Below, piece by piece: positions 1-8,134 of a stretch of DNA of 64,000 bases; the stretch's first letter is position 1, and every line of letters begins with the position of its first letter. The position numbers were made by a program, and so were the translations under genes. The DNA lies in NCBI RefSeq assembly GCF_900119825.1, contig NZ_FPKR01000006.1, forward strand, positions 1 to 64,000, given 5' to 3'. This stretch comes from Chitinimonas taiwanensis DSM 18899. GTDB lineage: Bacteria; Pseudomonadota; Gammaproteobacteria; Burkholderiales; Chitinimonadaceae. The notes under the pieces are model-generated. The model was not told the DNA's origin. It searched no databases and worked only from the letters and a program-made list of their open reading frames with translations.

Positions 1-755
1 TCCTCCCAAAGCGCTCCACGCAGCTCACCTGGGCGCACAAAGGTCAGCGCCAGCAGTTTGAAAGCTATTTTGGTGGCTCGGCGTAGTGGCTCAGCTTCCA
101 GGCGCCGATAGAACTCAGGCAACTCGTTACGCTGCAATGCCGGCCTGTGCTGCACCTTGGTGGCGCGAATCACGCCCAGCAAGTCGGTAGCAGGGTTGTA
201 GCTGGCCCGGCCGGTCTGGATGGCATAGCGCATCACGGCGCTTATTCGTTGCAGCACCCGGCCGGCAGTCTCTGACACACCACGCGCCTCGATCTTACGC
301 AACACATCCAGAACGATGGGTGCCTTGATCTCAGTGACCGGCAAATGCCCCAAGCGAGGAAAGGCGTCTGCCTCAAGCGAGTTGAGCACCTTCTCCGCGT
401 GCTTAGGCGTCCAGCGTGGCAGCTCCTTGGTGTGCCATTCCCTTGCAACCAGCTCAAACGAATTGGTTGCATCGATGGCTTGAGCGGCTTTGGCCTCACG
501 CTTGGCTATCGAAGGGTTCTTCCCCTCTTCGAGCTGCCGGTGAGCCTCTAGGGCCTTTTCTCGGGCCTCGGCGAGCGACACGACCGGATAGGCACCTAGC
601 GTGAACTTCACCTGCTTGCCTTCGAAGCGACACCGAAAGAGCCAGCGTTTACCACCGGCAATCGTCACTTCGAGGAATAAGGCCCCACCATCGGAAAGCT
701 GGTAGGGCTTGTCTTTGGGCTTAGCCTGGCGAACCGCCAGATCGGATAACGGCAT
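1..755 (-). CDS. P4-type tyrosine recombinase (integrase), 3' part cut by window edge
   Basis: Site-specific recombinase of the phage P4/DUF4102 class, which integrates mobile elements at tRNA 3' ends. Reading the minus strand from the ATG at 755 gives 251 codons with no stop before the window edge, so the C-terminal catalytic region (remaining H/R/Y residues) is missing. Residues 1-90 match the DUF4102 arm-binding domain (LSDLAVRQAKPKDKPYQLSDGG, then FTLGAYPVVSLAEAREKA at 51-68). Residues about 100-190 form the core-binding domain. The first catalytic arginine is R241 in TFVRPGELRGALW. No convincing Shine-Dalgarno precedes the ATG. The gene lies about 180 bp from the 3' end of tRNA-Thr and reads away from it, the usual layout at one end of an integrated island. 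The element would then extend left, outside the window. Whether it is intact cannot be judged. Confidence 0.9.
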   Translation of the reverse strand, partial: MPLSDLAVRQAKPKDKPYQLSDGGALFLEVTIAGGKRWLFRCRFEGKQVKFTLGAYPVVSLAEAREKALEAHRQLEEGKNPSIAKREAKAAQAIDATNSFELVAREWHTKELPRWTPKHAEKVLNSLEADAFPRLGHLPVTEIKAPIVLDVLRKIEARGVSETAGRVLQRISAVMRYAIQTGRASYNPATDLLGVIRATKVQHRPALQRNELPEFYRRLEAEPLRRATKIAFKLLALTFVRPGELRGALWE

Positions 756-758
756 GCT

Positions 759-821
759 TGTGTACCAAGGTGTGTACCAAATTTTGGACCCATTCTAATT
801 TGGTACACATTTTGGTACACA
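759..821. repeat. Symmetric array of four 10-bp repeats upstream of the integrase
   Basis: TGTGTACCAA occurs at 759-768 and 771-780. Its exact reverse complement TTGGTACACA occurs at 800-809 and 812-821. Each pair has a 12-bp period and the array is symmetric about position 790. It begins four bases upstream of the integrase start codon, so it overlaps the integrase promoter and leader. By analogy with other integrase modules it could hold arm-type sites for the integrase or an excisionase, or operators for an autoregulator. That role is inference. Confidence 0.75.
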
Positions 822-866
822 GAAACCGTGGATTGAGGCACACAAACCGGGATGTGCATGGACAAG

Positions 867-902
867 AAAAAACCCGCAAAGCTAGTAGCTATGCGGGTTT
901 TT
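867..902 (-). terminator. Rho-independent terminator after tRNA-Thr
   Basis: On the minus strand, AAAAACCCGCA (892-902 side) pairs with TGCGGGTTTTTT (867-878 side), closed by an inner AGCTA/TAGCT pair and followed by a run of U. It lies about 30 bases beyond the tRNA 3' end, so it fits as the tRNA terminator. The poly-A/poly-T flanks could also let it act in the other direction. Confidence 0.85.
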
Positions 903-933
903 AGACTTTCTTGGACTTGCCAAGACTATGTAT

Positions 934-1009
934 TGGTGCCGACTGCCGGAATCGAACTGGCGACCTGCTGATTACAAGGCAGCTGCTCTACCAACTGAGC
1001 TAAGTCGGC
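934..1009 (-). tRNA. tRNA-Thr, anticodon UGU
   Basis: A 76-nt cloverleaf on the minus strand. The acceptor stem is GCCGACT/AGTCGGC with discriminator A and encoded CCA (934-936). The D stem is GCTC/GAGC and the T loop is TTCGATT. The anticodon loop is CTTGTAA, giving UGU, which reads ACA threonine codons. The anticodon stem GCTGC/TCAGC ends in a C31-U39 non-pair next to the loop; the other four pairs are intact. The integrase beside its 3' end makes it the likely attachment gene of the island to the left. Confidence 0.96.
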
Positions 1010-1031
1010 ACAGGCGGCGGATTATACCGAT

Positions 1032-2060
1032 CTATTTGCTCTTGCCCAGATCTTTGGAAAGAAAAAATGCGTCCGAGAAGAATTCGTCGGCGGGCAGGCC
1101 GCGGCCGGTGAAGCTGCCGTGGGCGGCTTCCACCATGACCGGGGCGCCGCAGGCATAGACCTGGAAGCCCGATAGGTCGGCGAAGTCGTGCAGCACGGCC
1201 TCGTGCACGAAGCCGGTACGGCCTTGCCAGGCGTCTTCGGTCAGCGGTTCGGACAGCACCGGGATGAAGGTGAAGTTGGGCAGGTCCATCTGCCACTGGC
1301 TGGCCAGCTCGGGCATATACAGGTCGGCCAGCGTGCGCGCGCCCCAGTAGAGAATCATCTCGCGCTGGATGCCCTTCTTGATCGCGTATTCGACGATGCT
1401 CTTGATTGGGGCGAAGCCGGTGCCGCTGGCCAGGAAGATAATGGGCTTGTCGGAGTCTTCGCGCAGGAAGAAGGAGCCCAGCGGGCCGGTGAAGCGCAGA
1501 ATTTCGCGCTCGCGCATCGAGTTGTGCACGTATTCGGAGAATTCGCCGCCCGGCACCAGGCGCACATGCAGCTGCAGGTAGTCGTCGTTATGCGGTGGGT
1601 TGGCCAGCGAGAAGCTGCGCTTCTTGCCGTCCTTGGTGTGGATGTCGATGTACTGGCCGGCCAAAAACTGCAGGCGTTCCTTGGTGGGCAGCTTGAGCGA
1701 GAGGACGGCCACATCGTGCGAGGCGCGCTCGATGTGCTCGACCCGGCACGGCAGGGTGCGGATCTGGATGTCCTTGGTGGCGAGAATTTCGCGGCATTCG
1801 ATGCTGACGTCGCCCACGGGTTCGGCGCAGCAGAACAGCGCCAGGCCCTGGCTTTGTTCGGTTTGGTTGAGCGCCGAGGTGGAATGGTCGCGGTGGCGTA
1901 CCTCGCCCGACAGCACCTGACCCTTACAGGCGCCACAGGCGCCGTTGCGGCAGCCATAGGGCATATTGAAGCCAGCGCGCATGGCGGCATCCAGAATGGT
2001 GTCGCCGTCTTCAACGGTGATCTGCTGCTTGCTCGGTTCAATGGTGAGCTGACTGGCCAT
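1032..2060 (-). CDS. 2Fe-2S ferredoxin/FAD/NAD(P)H reductase (CDP-6-deoxy-glucoseen reductase-like)
   Basis: A 342-residue electron-transfer flavoprotein with a plant-type ferredoxin domain (about 1-95) fused to a ferredoxin-NADP reductase module. Iron-sulfur ligands are C37, C42 and C45 in the PYGCRNGACGACKG loop, plus C77 or C78. FAD contact RSFSLAN is at 148-154. The NAD(P) P-loop GSGTGFAP-like segment is at 211-218, YACGAP at 302-307, and C-terminal DEFFSDAF at 325-332. Betaproteobacterial genomes commonly label such proteins CDP-6-deoxy-delta-3,4-glucoseen reductase. No sugar-biosynthesis genes flank it, so the real role is more likely general electron transfer to an unknown oxygenase or reductase. 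It is divergent from the SDR gene, with start codons about 45 bp apart. Confidence 0.85.
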   Translation of the reverse strand: MASQLTIEPSKQQITVEDGDTILDAAMRAGFNMPYGCRNGACGACKGQVLSGEVRHRDHSTSALNQTEQSQGLALFCCAEPVGDVSIECREILATKDIQIRTLPCRVEHIERASHDVAVLSLKLPTKERLQFLAGQYIDIHTKDGKKRSFSLANPPHNDDYLQLHVRLVPGGEFSEYVHNSMREREILRFTGPLGSFFLREDSDKPIIFLASGTGFAPIKSIVEYAIKKGIQREMILYWGARTLADLYMPELASQWQMDLPNFTFIPVLSEPLTEDAWQGRTGFVHEAVLHDFADLSGFQVYACGAPVMVEAAHGSFTGRGLPADEFFSDAFFLSKDLGKSK

Positions 2061-2106
2061 GAGATTCCTGGATGTTGGCTTGCGTGTCGGCCATTACAAT
2101 GGCGCC

Positions 2107-2982
2107 ATGCAAAGAAGACTATTGATCGTAGGCTGCGGCGACGTGGTCGAGCGCGCCCTGCCCTGGCTGACCCGGCGCTTCCGGGTCTATGCAATCTGTC
2201 GCAGCGCTGAGCGGGCCACGCAGTTACGTGCGCTGGGGGTGCTGCCGGTACGGGCCGACCTGGACCAGCCGACCAGCCTGCAAAGACTGGCGGGCTTGGC
2301 CGATGTGGTGCTGCATTCGGCGCCGCCAGCCACCGACCAGGCCGGCGACCCGCGCACACACCGGCTGCTGGCCGCCCTCGCGCGAGGCGCGATTCTACCA
2401 CGCAGCCTGGTCTACATCAGTACCACCGGGGTGTATGGGGACTGCGCGGGCGCCTATCTGGACGAGACCCGACCCTGCCGGCCCGAATCGGATCGCGCGC
2501 AGCGGCGCGTGGCGGCCGAGGTCGATTTGCGTGCTTTTGGCCGGCGTAGCCAGTGCAGCGTAAGCGTGCTGCGCGCGCCGGGCATTTATGCAGCCAATCG
2601 CCTGCCACTGGAGCGAGTGCGCAAGGCCACCCCGGCGCTGGAGGCGGACAGCGATGGCTATAGCAACCATATCCATGCCGACGATCTGGCCATGGCCTGC
2701 TGCCTGGCGCTGTTCCGCGGCAAGCCGGGGCGCGTGTACCACGCCTGCGACGATAGCGAATGGAAGATGGGGGAGTGGTTCGACAAGGTGGCCGATGCGC
2801 ATGGCCTCGCGCGCCCGCCACGCCTGCCCTATGCGCAGATGCAGGCGCAGGCATCGCCCGCGCTGTGGTCCTTCATGCGCGAATCGCGCCGGCTGAGCAA
2901 TACCCGCCTGAAGCGCGAACTGGGCTTGCGGCTACGCTACCCGACACCCGATACCTTGCTGGATCAGTTACGCAGCAGCTGA
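2107..2982 (+). CDS. NAD(P)-dependent SDR/epimerase-family protein
   Basis: A 291-residue Rossmann protein. The dinucleotide-binding glycines are at the extreme N-terminus (LLIVGCGDVVERAL). A YISTTGVYGD segment resembles the extended-SDR active-site strand, and NHIHADDLA is typical of epimerase/dehydratase relatives. No clear YxxxK follows at the usual spacing, so catalysis is uncertain. The ATG at 2107 is preferred because homologous folds begin just before the glycine motif, whereas an ATG at 2059 would overlap the start codon of the divergent reductase. It converges on ycgR with a 19-bp 3' overlap. Substrate unknown. Confidence 0.75.
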   Translation: MQRRLLIVGCGDVVERALPWLTRRFRVYAICRSAERATQLRALGVLPVRADLDQPTSLQRLAGLADVVLHSAPPATDQAGDPRTHRLLAALARGAILPRSLVYISTTGVYGDCAGAYLDETRPCRPESDRAQRRVAAEVDLRAFGRRSQCSVSVLRAPGIYAANRLPLERVRKATPALEADSDGYSNHIHADDLAMACCLALFRGKPGRVYHACDDSEWKMGEWFDKVADAHGLARPPRLPYAQMQAQASPALWSFMRESRRLSNTRLKRELGLRLRYPTPDTLLDQLRSS

Positions 2983-3740
2983 TGGCGCTCGCGTTCGAGC
3001 TGGGCGATATAGCGCTGCAAGAGGCTTTCGGTCTGGCGCGGCAGGTTCACGAAGCGGGTGCCGAGCATAGTCTGCACGGTGCCGTCGCGGCGGGTGACCT
3101 GGCGCTTGCTGCGGATTTCCAGGCTCACCTCGATCATGCCGAACGTGCCCAGGTCGATGCGGCAGCCATGAAAGACATCCAGCTGCTCGACATCGGCCAC
3201 GCCGCTCATCCATAGGCCCACGCCACCCACCGAGATATCGTGCAGCGGCAGCTCGTAGACCTTGCCATTGCTGTGCGGCAGCTTGCAGATCAGCGGCCGG
3301 CCAACCGGAGTATCAAGGCGGAAGTACTCGCGCCGCTGCAGCTTGATCAGATCATCGGGAAAGCGCGAGACAAAGGCCGGCTTGTCGTCGTAATCCTGCA
3401 GCGACACGCCGCCTTCCAATACGAACTGCACCTTCACGCCCTCGGGCGCCGCGGCGAACACGATATGGTCGGCACGCTGCAGCGCGCGGTTCAGTGCTTC
3501 CACGCCACTGATATCGAACCAGAACTGCTGCTGTTTGACGTCCACGCCGAGGATGGCGGTCAGGAAGGAATGCTGGCCGTGGTCGAAATGCAGGGTGATC
3601 AGGTCGCCCTTCTGCGCCAGCGAGCGCAAGACGAAGCCGATTTCCATCGGCGTGCGCAGCAGAAAGCCGCTCACATCGGTCCCTTCCGGGATCAGCGCGA
3701 CGTTCTCGCCCTGCACAGAGTTTGGTTCCTGTTCCGCCAC
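2964..3740 (-). CDS. ycgR: YcgR-like flagellar brake protein, PilZ domain
   Basis: A 258-residue cytoplasmic protein with an N-terminal YcgR (PilZN) domain about 20-125 and a PilZ domain about 128-245. The cyclic-di-GMP signature is complete: RREYFR gives the RxxxR motif and DISVGG gives the D/NxSxxG motif. Known YcgR proteins bind c-di-GMP and act on the flagellar motor to slow or bias it. No flagellar gene is nearby; a chemoreceptor about 47 kb away is the only other motility gene seen. Its 3' end overlaps that of the convergent SDR gene by 19 bp. Confidence 0.88.
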   Translation of the reverse strand: MAEQEPNSVQGENVALIPEGTDVSGFLLRTPMEIGFVLRSLAQKGDLITLHFDHGQHSFLTAILGVDVKQQQFWFDISGVEALNRALQRADHIVFAAAPEGVKVQFVLEGGVSLQDYDDKPAFVSRFPDDLIKLQRREYFRLDTPVGRPLICKLPHSNGKVYELPLHDISVGGVGLWMSGVADVEQLDVFHGCRIDLGTFGMIEVSLEIRSKRQVTRRDGTVQTMLGTRFVNLPRQTESLLQRYIAQLERERHQLLRN

Positions 3741-3854
3741 GGTGTTTACGGCCTATTTATTGTGTTGGTATGCGTGCGCCAGACGGGCAGTGCCGTCTTA
3801 GATTCTCATTATATGGATTCACACCCGAGCTTGCTTGTCCGTCGCCGCCCACGC

Positions 3855-4442
3855 CTACAGCAGCAGGGCCAGATCGTGCGCGAATACCTTGCTGCCCGCC
3901 CCGTAGTTGACGAACAGGCGCAGCTGGCCGTCCTTGTCGAGGATATAGCTGCCGGCGCTATGGTCCACCGTGTAATTGGCCGGGTTGCTGCTGCCGGCCA
4001 CGGCCGACTTCTGGTAGACGATCTTGTACTTGTCGGCCACGGCGCGGATCTCGGCCGGGCTGCCGGTCAGGCCCAGGAAGGTGGGGTTGAAGGCCGGCAC
4101 ATATTTGCCCAGCAATTGCGGCGTATCGCGCTCGGGGTCGACCGACACGAACAGCACCTGCACGTCCTTGGCCTTGTCGCCCAGCTGCTTGAGCGCCTCG
4201 GACAGCTCATACATGGTGGTCGGGCACACGTCCGGGCAGTGGGTAAAGCCAAAGAACAGCACCACCACCTTGCCCTTGAAGTCGGCCAGGCTGCGCGGCT
4301 TGCCATCGTGGCCGGTCAGGCGGAATTCACCGCCGATGGGCGCACCGGTTACATCGGTGGACTGAAAAGCGGGCTTGGCCTGCTGGCCGCAGCCAGCCAG
4401 GCTCAGCATGCCCAAGATGGCCAGCAGGATCAGGTTACGCAT
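3855..4442 (-). CDS. Sco1/SenC copper-chaperone lipoprotein
   Basis: A 195-residue exported thioredoxin-fold protein that delivers copper to the CuA centre of cytochrome oxidase subunit II. A short hydrophobic signal ends in a lipobox (LSLAGC, C18), so it should be anchored at the outer face of the inner membrane. The copper ligands are all present: C69 and C73 in THCPDVCPT and H161 in YTVDHSAGS. It is the last gene of the oxidase cluster, starting four bases after ctaB, which supports the role. It differs from the Sco-like gene at 6534, which lacks the histidine. Confidence 0.93.
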   Translation of the reverse strand: MRNLILLAILGMLSLAGCGQQAKPAFQSTDVTGAPIGGEFRLTGHDGKPRSLADFKGKVVVLFFGFTHCPDVCPTTMYELSEALKQLGDKAKDVQVLFVSVDPERDTPQLLGKYVPAFNPTFLGLTGSPAEIRAVADKYKIVYQKSAVAGSSNPANYTVDHSAGSYILDKDGQLRLFVNYGAGSKVFAHDLALLL

Positions 4443-4446
4443 CGGC

Positions 4447-5361
4447 TTAGCTCAGCGGGAAACGCAGGTAATGGTCCACCAGCAGCGCAGCAAACAGCAG
4501 CGAGAGATAGAGGATCGAGTAACGGAAGGCGCTGCGCGCCAGCGCATCGGAATACTTGCGCCAGATCTGCCAGGCGTAGCCGAGGAAGAGCAGATCGAGC
4601 ACGAGGGCGGAGACCAGATAGATCCAGCCGGCCATGCCGGTAGCCACCGGCAGCAGGGTGACCGCGGTCAGGATCAGCGTATAGAGCAGCACATGCAGGC
4701 GGGTGAAGGCCTCGCCATGGGTGACCGGCAGCATGGGCAGGCCGGCACGCGCGTATTCCTCGCGCCGGTATAGGGCCAGCGCCCAGAAGTGCGGCGGGGT
4801 CCAGGCAAAGATGATCAGGAACAGGATCAGCGCATCGTGGCTGACCGAGCCGGTGACGGCGGCCCAGCCCAGGATGGGCGGCATGGCGCCCGAGGCACCG
4901 CCAATCACGATGTTCTGCGGGGTATTGGGCTTGAGCAGCAGCGTGTAGATGATCGCGTAGCCGACAAAGGTCGCCAGGGTCAGCCACATGGTGAGCGGAT
5001 TGACCAGCGCATACAGCAGCCACAGACCAAGGCCGCCAACCAGGCTGGCGAAGATCAGCGTCTGCCGACTGGTGACCTGGCCGCGCGGCAAGGGGCGCGC
5101 GCGCGTGCGCGCCATCAGCGCATCAATCTTCTGTTCAACCAGGCAGTTGACGGCCGCCGCGGCACCCGCCACCAGGGCGATGCCCAGCGTGGCCGCCAGC
5201 ACCGGCAGCAGCGGCGGCAGACCCGGGGTGGCCAGGAACATGCCGATCACTGCGCAGAACACGATCAGCGCCACCACGCGTGGCTTGGTCAGCGCCAGGA
5301 ATTCGCGCAGGCTGGCACGCAGCGACGGCGAGGCTTTATGGGGCAGCGTAGCAGTGCTCAT
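4447..5361 (-). CDS. ctaB: Protoheme IX farnesyltransferase (heme O synthase)
   Basis: A 304-residue polytopic UbiA-family enzyme that attaches farnesyl to heme b, forming heme o. Family motifs are the entry helix [10 protein letters not shown] and the prenyl-diphosphate/Mg site in [21 protein letters not shown], followed by alternating membrane helices. Length is typical. It lies between ctaA (13-base gap) and the Sco1 gene (4-base gap), so co-transcription is very likely. Its product feeds CtaA for heme A. Confidence 0.95.
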   Translation of the reverse strand: MSTATLPHKASPSLRASLREFLALTKPRVVALIVFCAVIGMFLATPGLPPLLPVLAATLGIALVAGAAAAVNCLVEQKIDALMARTRARPLPRGQVTSRQTLIFASLVGGLGLWLLYALVNPLTMWLTLATFVGYAIIYTLLLKPNTPQNIVIGGASGAMPPILGWAAVTGSVSHDALILFLIIFAWTPPHFWALALYRREEYARAGLPMLPVTHGEAFTRLHVLLYTLILTAVTLLPVATGMAGWIYLVSALVLDLLFLGYAWQIWRKYSDALARSAFRYSILYLSLLFAALLVDHYLRFPLS

Positions 5362-5374
5362 CGGGGCTCCTATC

Positions 5375-6349
5375 TCAGCGGCGGTGCGCCAGGCGGAAAT
5401 TCAGGGTAACCAGCAAGACCAGCAGCAGGGCAGCGCCTGCGTTATGCAGCACGGCCACAGTCAGCGGCAGATGCGCGAGCACATTGGCAATGCCCAGCGA
5501 GACCTGCAGCAGCAGCGCCAGGCCAATGGCGAGGGCAAGGCTACGCAAAACACCCTGGGCATACAAGCGCCAGCTCAGCCAGGCCAGGTAGGCAAAAGTC
5601 AGCAGCGCGCCCAGGCGGTGCAGCCAGTGGATGGCGGTCAGATTCGCCATGCTGAGCATTTCACCATCGGGCGTTTGACCCAGTTCGCGCAGCACATGGA
5701 AGGCGTCGCGGAAGTCCATCTGCGGCAGCAGACTGCCCTGGCAGGTGGGGAAGTCGGTGCAGGCCAGCGCGGCGTAATTGGTGCTGACCCAACCACCAAG
5801 GATGATCTGGGCGGCCACGATCACGAGGCCCAGCAGGGCCAGGCCGCGAAACTGCGGTGCGCCACGCTCGGCGCGCGGCCAATCGCGCTGGCGCAGATGC
5901 AGCCAGACCAACATGGCCAAGAGGGTCATGCCGCCGATCAGATGCGAGGTGACAATGGCCGGCTTGAGCAGCATGGTCACCGTCCAGGCGCCCAGCGCGC
6001 CCTGGAAGCACACCACCAGAAAGGTGAGGATGGGCAGCAGCGGGGACTGGCGTAGGCGCGCACGGTCACGCACTGCCAGCACAGCAATCGCCAGAATCAG
6101 CAGGCCGAGCGCGCTGGCGAAATAGCGGTGCACCATCTCCTTCCAAGCCTTGGCCAGGCTGACCGGCCCATGCGGCTGTTCGGCATGGGCGGCGCTGATT
6201 TCCTCGGCCGCGTGGTGGGGCGAGAGCTGGCCATAGCAGCCCGGCCAGTCGGGGCAACCCAGGCCCGCATCGGACAGGCGTACATAGGCGCCGAGTACGA
6301 TCAGGCAGAAGGTCCACAGCAAGGCCAACAGAACGAGTTTCTTGTACAT
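5375..6349 (-). CDS. ctaA: Heme A synthase (COX15/CtaA)
   Basis: A 324-residue membrane enzyme that oxidises the C8 methyl of heme o to the formyl group of heme a. Eight hydrophobic helices are visible. Conserved heme-ligand histidines occur in [25 protein letters not shown] and AVLHNAGAA. It directly precedes ctaB. Between it and the upstream Sco-like gene there are 184 bases with no feature I can recognise, possibly holding an internal promoter. Confidence 0.94.
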   Translation of the reverse strand: MYKKLVLLALLWTFCLIVLGAYVRLSDAGLGCPDWPGCYGQLSPHHAAEEISAAHAEQPHGPVSLAKAWKEMVHRYFASALGLLILAIAVLAVRDRARLRQSPLLPILTFLVVCFQGALGAWTVTMLLKPAIVTSHLIGGMTLLAMLVWLHLRQRDWPRAERGAPQFRGLALLGLVIVAAQIILGGWVSTNYAALACTDFPTCQGSLLPQMDFRDAFHVLRELGQTPDGEMLSMANLTAIHWLHRLGALLTFAYLAWLSWRLYAQGVLRSLALAIGLALLLQVSLGIANVLAHLPLTVAVLHNAGAALLLVLLVTLNFRLAHRR

Positions 6350-6533
6350 GAGCGCAATAAGAGAGGTGAAGCGTGAAGCCAGGCGGCGTCGGCAGACTAC
6401 ACAGATTTAGCCGGCCTGCCGAATCCGGCCGGCCCAGCCGTGCAAGTCGCAGGGCATTTGCAACACTGCGGCGGCCTTGGCCGCCCATCCGGGCGTGGGC
6501 TAGGCCACGCCAGCTAGCGGTGCAGGGCGGCGC

Positions 6534-7109
6534 TTAGCCGATGTTTTCATTGTTCTTCAGCAGGCGGGTTAGCTCCTTGATCACCTTGCCCGGCTCGGCC
6601 GAGCGCGGGTAGCGCATGACCTGGTTACCGAGCGGGTCGATCAGGTAGAAGCTATCGGCCTGACTGGCCGGCAGGGGAATCGCCTCCTGCGCGCGCAAGA
6701 GCTTGGCGCCATCGGCCTGCTGCAGGGCGGCAGCGCTGGGCTGGGTGGCATCGGTCAGCAACCACAGGCGCTCGACCCGGTCCATTTCCTTGCCCTGCGC
6801 CACGCGGAACTGGCGCAGCGCATGCAGGGTGTCGAGGCAGGACTGGGCGCAGGCGCCCGAATCGCTCATCACCAGCAGCCACTTGCCCTTCAGCTCGGCA
6901 AGACTGGCCGGCTGGCCATCCAGCGTGGCCAGCTTGAAGGCCGGCACCGGCTGCACGGCCAGCAGCTCGCCATAGGTCTTGCCACCACTGGGCTTCCAGA
7001 CGTAATAGGCCAGATAGGAAGCCAGCACCGGGGCAATGGTGACGGCGATCAGGGCAAACAGGGTCCAGCGGCCCTGGCGCGCTTTTTTCTGGGTAGGGGC
7101 TTCAGTCAT
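6534..7109 (-). CDS. Sco-like membrane-anchored thioredoxin-fold protein without the copper histidine
   Basis: A 191-residue protein with one N-terminal membrane anchor (about 15-37) and a periplasmic thioredoxin-like domain. A CAQSC motif (C87, C91) matches the CxxxC pair of Sco proteins, but the Sco copper histidine has no counterpart: the aligned segment reads ASQADSFYLIDP. It may therefore act as a thiol-disulfide reductant for the CuA cysteines rather than a copper donor; that is inference. The ATG at 7109 is chosen because it forms a 4-base ATGA overlap with the SURF1 stop, implying translational coupling. Similar genes sit after SURF1 in other betaproteobacterial oxidase clusters. Confidence 0.8.
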   Translation of the reverse strand: MTEAPTQKKARQGRWTLFALIAVTIAPVLASYLAYYVWKPSGGKTYGELLAVQPVPAFKLATLDGQPASLAELKGKWLLVMSDSGACAQSCLDTLHALRQFRVAQGKEMDRVERLWLLTDATQPSAAALQQADGAKLLRAQEAIPLPASQADSFYLIDPLGNQVMRYPRSAEPGKVIKELTRLLKNNENIG

Positions 7110-7816
7110 GTGGGACGACGTTTCCAGTGCAAGATAATCAACAGTGCCACGGCCAGCGCGGCGAACAGAAACCATTGGCCAGCGTAGCTGTAATGCTTTT
7201 CCACCCCGAGGTCAGGCGCCGGCCAGTCGCGCTTGAGCGCATCCTGCCCGTCCAGCTGCAGGGCAAGCGCCGCCACCTGCGCGAGCGGGAACTGGCGCTG
7301 ATAACGCGCCCAGTCGAGGTTCTGCCAGACCGGTCCGGCATCAGCCTGCCGGCTCAGCTCCACATAGTGCTGCTGCGGCGCCTGCAGGCGTACCAGCAAC
7401 TGCACCGGCCCGGTCGGTGGCGCAGCCTGCGGCAGCTGGCCCGGCCGCTTGGGCAGCCAGCCACGGTTAACCAGCAGCCAGCGCCCATCGGCCAGTTGTA
7501 GCGGCGTGAGCACATGAAAGCCGGCCTGGCGCTGGTATACGCGGTTATCCAGATAGATTTGCCCCTGCGGCTGCCACACGCCCTGCACGCGGAAGCGCCG
7601 CTGCCAGTAGGGCTCGCCCAGCTCGCCGCGCCAGTCCTGTACCGCCAGCCGTTCGCGCTCGGCCAGCTGGGCAGCCTGGGCAGCCTTGTGCTGGCCACGC
7701 CCCAGCTGCCAGTAGCCAAGGCGCACGGTCAGGGCCACAAACAGGGCAGTAGCCAGCAGGACGATCCAGGAGGGGCGGCGCAGGGGCCAGGTGAAGCGAT
7801 GGCGGGAATGAGACAA
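7106..7816 (-). CDS. SURF1-family cytochrome oxidase assembly protein
   Basis: A 236-residue protein with the SURF1 layout: an N-terminal helix (about 16-32) followed by RLGYWQLGRG, a periplasmic domain with LLVNRGWLP, and a C-terminal helix ending in LHWKRR. SURF1 proteins help insert heme A into subunit I. The 3' end overlaps the Sco-like gene by four bases. Upstream it is divergent from the short DUF2909 gene, with 43 bases between starts that must hold both promoters. Confidence 0.92.
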   Translation of the reverse strand: MSHSRHRFTWPLRRPSWIVLLATALFVALTVRLGYWQLGRGQHKAAQAAQLAERERLAVQDWRGELGEPYWQRRFRVQGVWQPQGQIYLDNRVYQRQAGFHVLTPLQLADGRWLLVNRGWLPKRPGQLPQAAPPTGPVQLLVRLQAPQQHYVELSRQADAGPVWQNLDWARYQRQFPLAQVAALALQLDGQDALKRDWPAPDLGVEKHYSYAGQWFLFAALAVALLIILHWKRRPT

Positions 7817-7859
7817 GGGCGACTACACTCAGCTTTGGCTTGATTACTGACCGACCATC

Positions 7860-8060
7860 ATGAAAATCATCATCGTACTGCTGATCATCGGCATCCTCGC
7901 CGCGCTGGGCTCCGCGCTGTTTGCGCTGATCAAACACAAGGGCAGCTCGGAAAAAACCGTCAAGGCACTGACCCTGCGCGTGGCGCTGTCACTGGGCCTG
8001 TTTCTGTTGCTGATGCTGGCCGCCAAGCTCGGCTACATCCGCCCGCACGGCGTTTACTGA
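7860..8060 (+). CDS. Twin-transmembrane DUF2909 small protein
   Basis: A 66-residue protein made almost entirely of two membrane helices (about 2-24 and 41-60) joined by a basic loop (HKGSSEKTVK). Length and pattern fit DUF2909, a small family usually found beside cytochrome oxidase genes. Molecular role unknown; an oxidase-assembly role is inferred from position. It is the only plus-strand gene within the cluster and converges on coxC across a shared terminator. Confidence 0.8.
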   Translation: MKIIIVLLIIGILAALGSALFALIKHKGSSEKTVKALTLRVALSLGLFLLLMLAAKLGYIRPHGVY

Positions 8061-8080
8061 AGCCTGGGCCGGGGGAAATC

Positions 8081-8114
8081 AAACCGGTGCGGTGTGACAC
8101 ACACCGCACCGTTT
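8081..8114. terminator. Bidirectional hairpin between DUF2909 and coxC
   Basis: AAACCGGTGCGGTGTG and CACACCGCACCGTTT form a near-perfect stem with short A and T flanks. It lies between convergent gene ends, so it can stop transcription from both sides. The U tract is short, making strength uncertain. Confidence 0.7.
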
Positions 8115-8134
8115 CTGGCAGCGATTCGCTGCGC

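Noticed and set aside
242-499. 85-codon minus frame in the integrase region
   Set aside because: It is out of frame with the integrase reading that carries the DUF4102 domain and R241, and its Arg/Ser/Cys-rich product is typical of a shadow.
960-985. C31-U39 non-pair in tRNA-Thr as evidence of a decayed gene
   Set aside because: All other stems, the anticodon loop and the encoded CCA are intact, and a mismatch next to the loop is tolerated; the gene looks functional.
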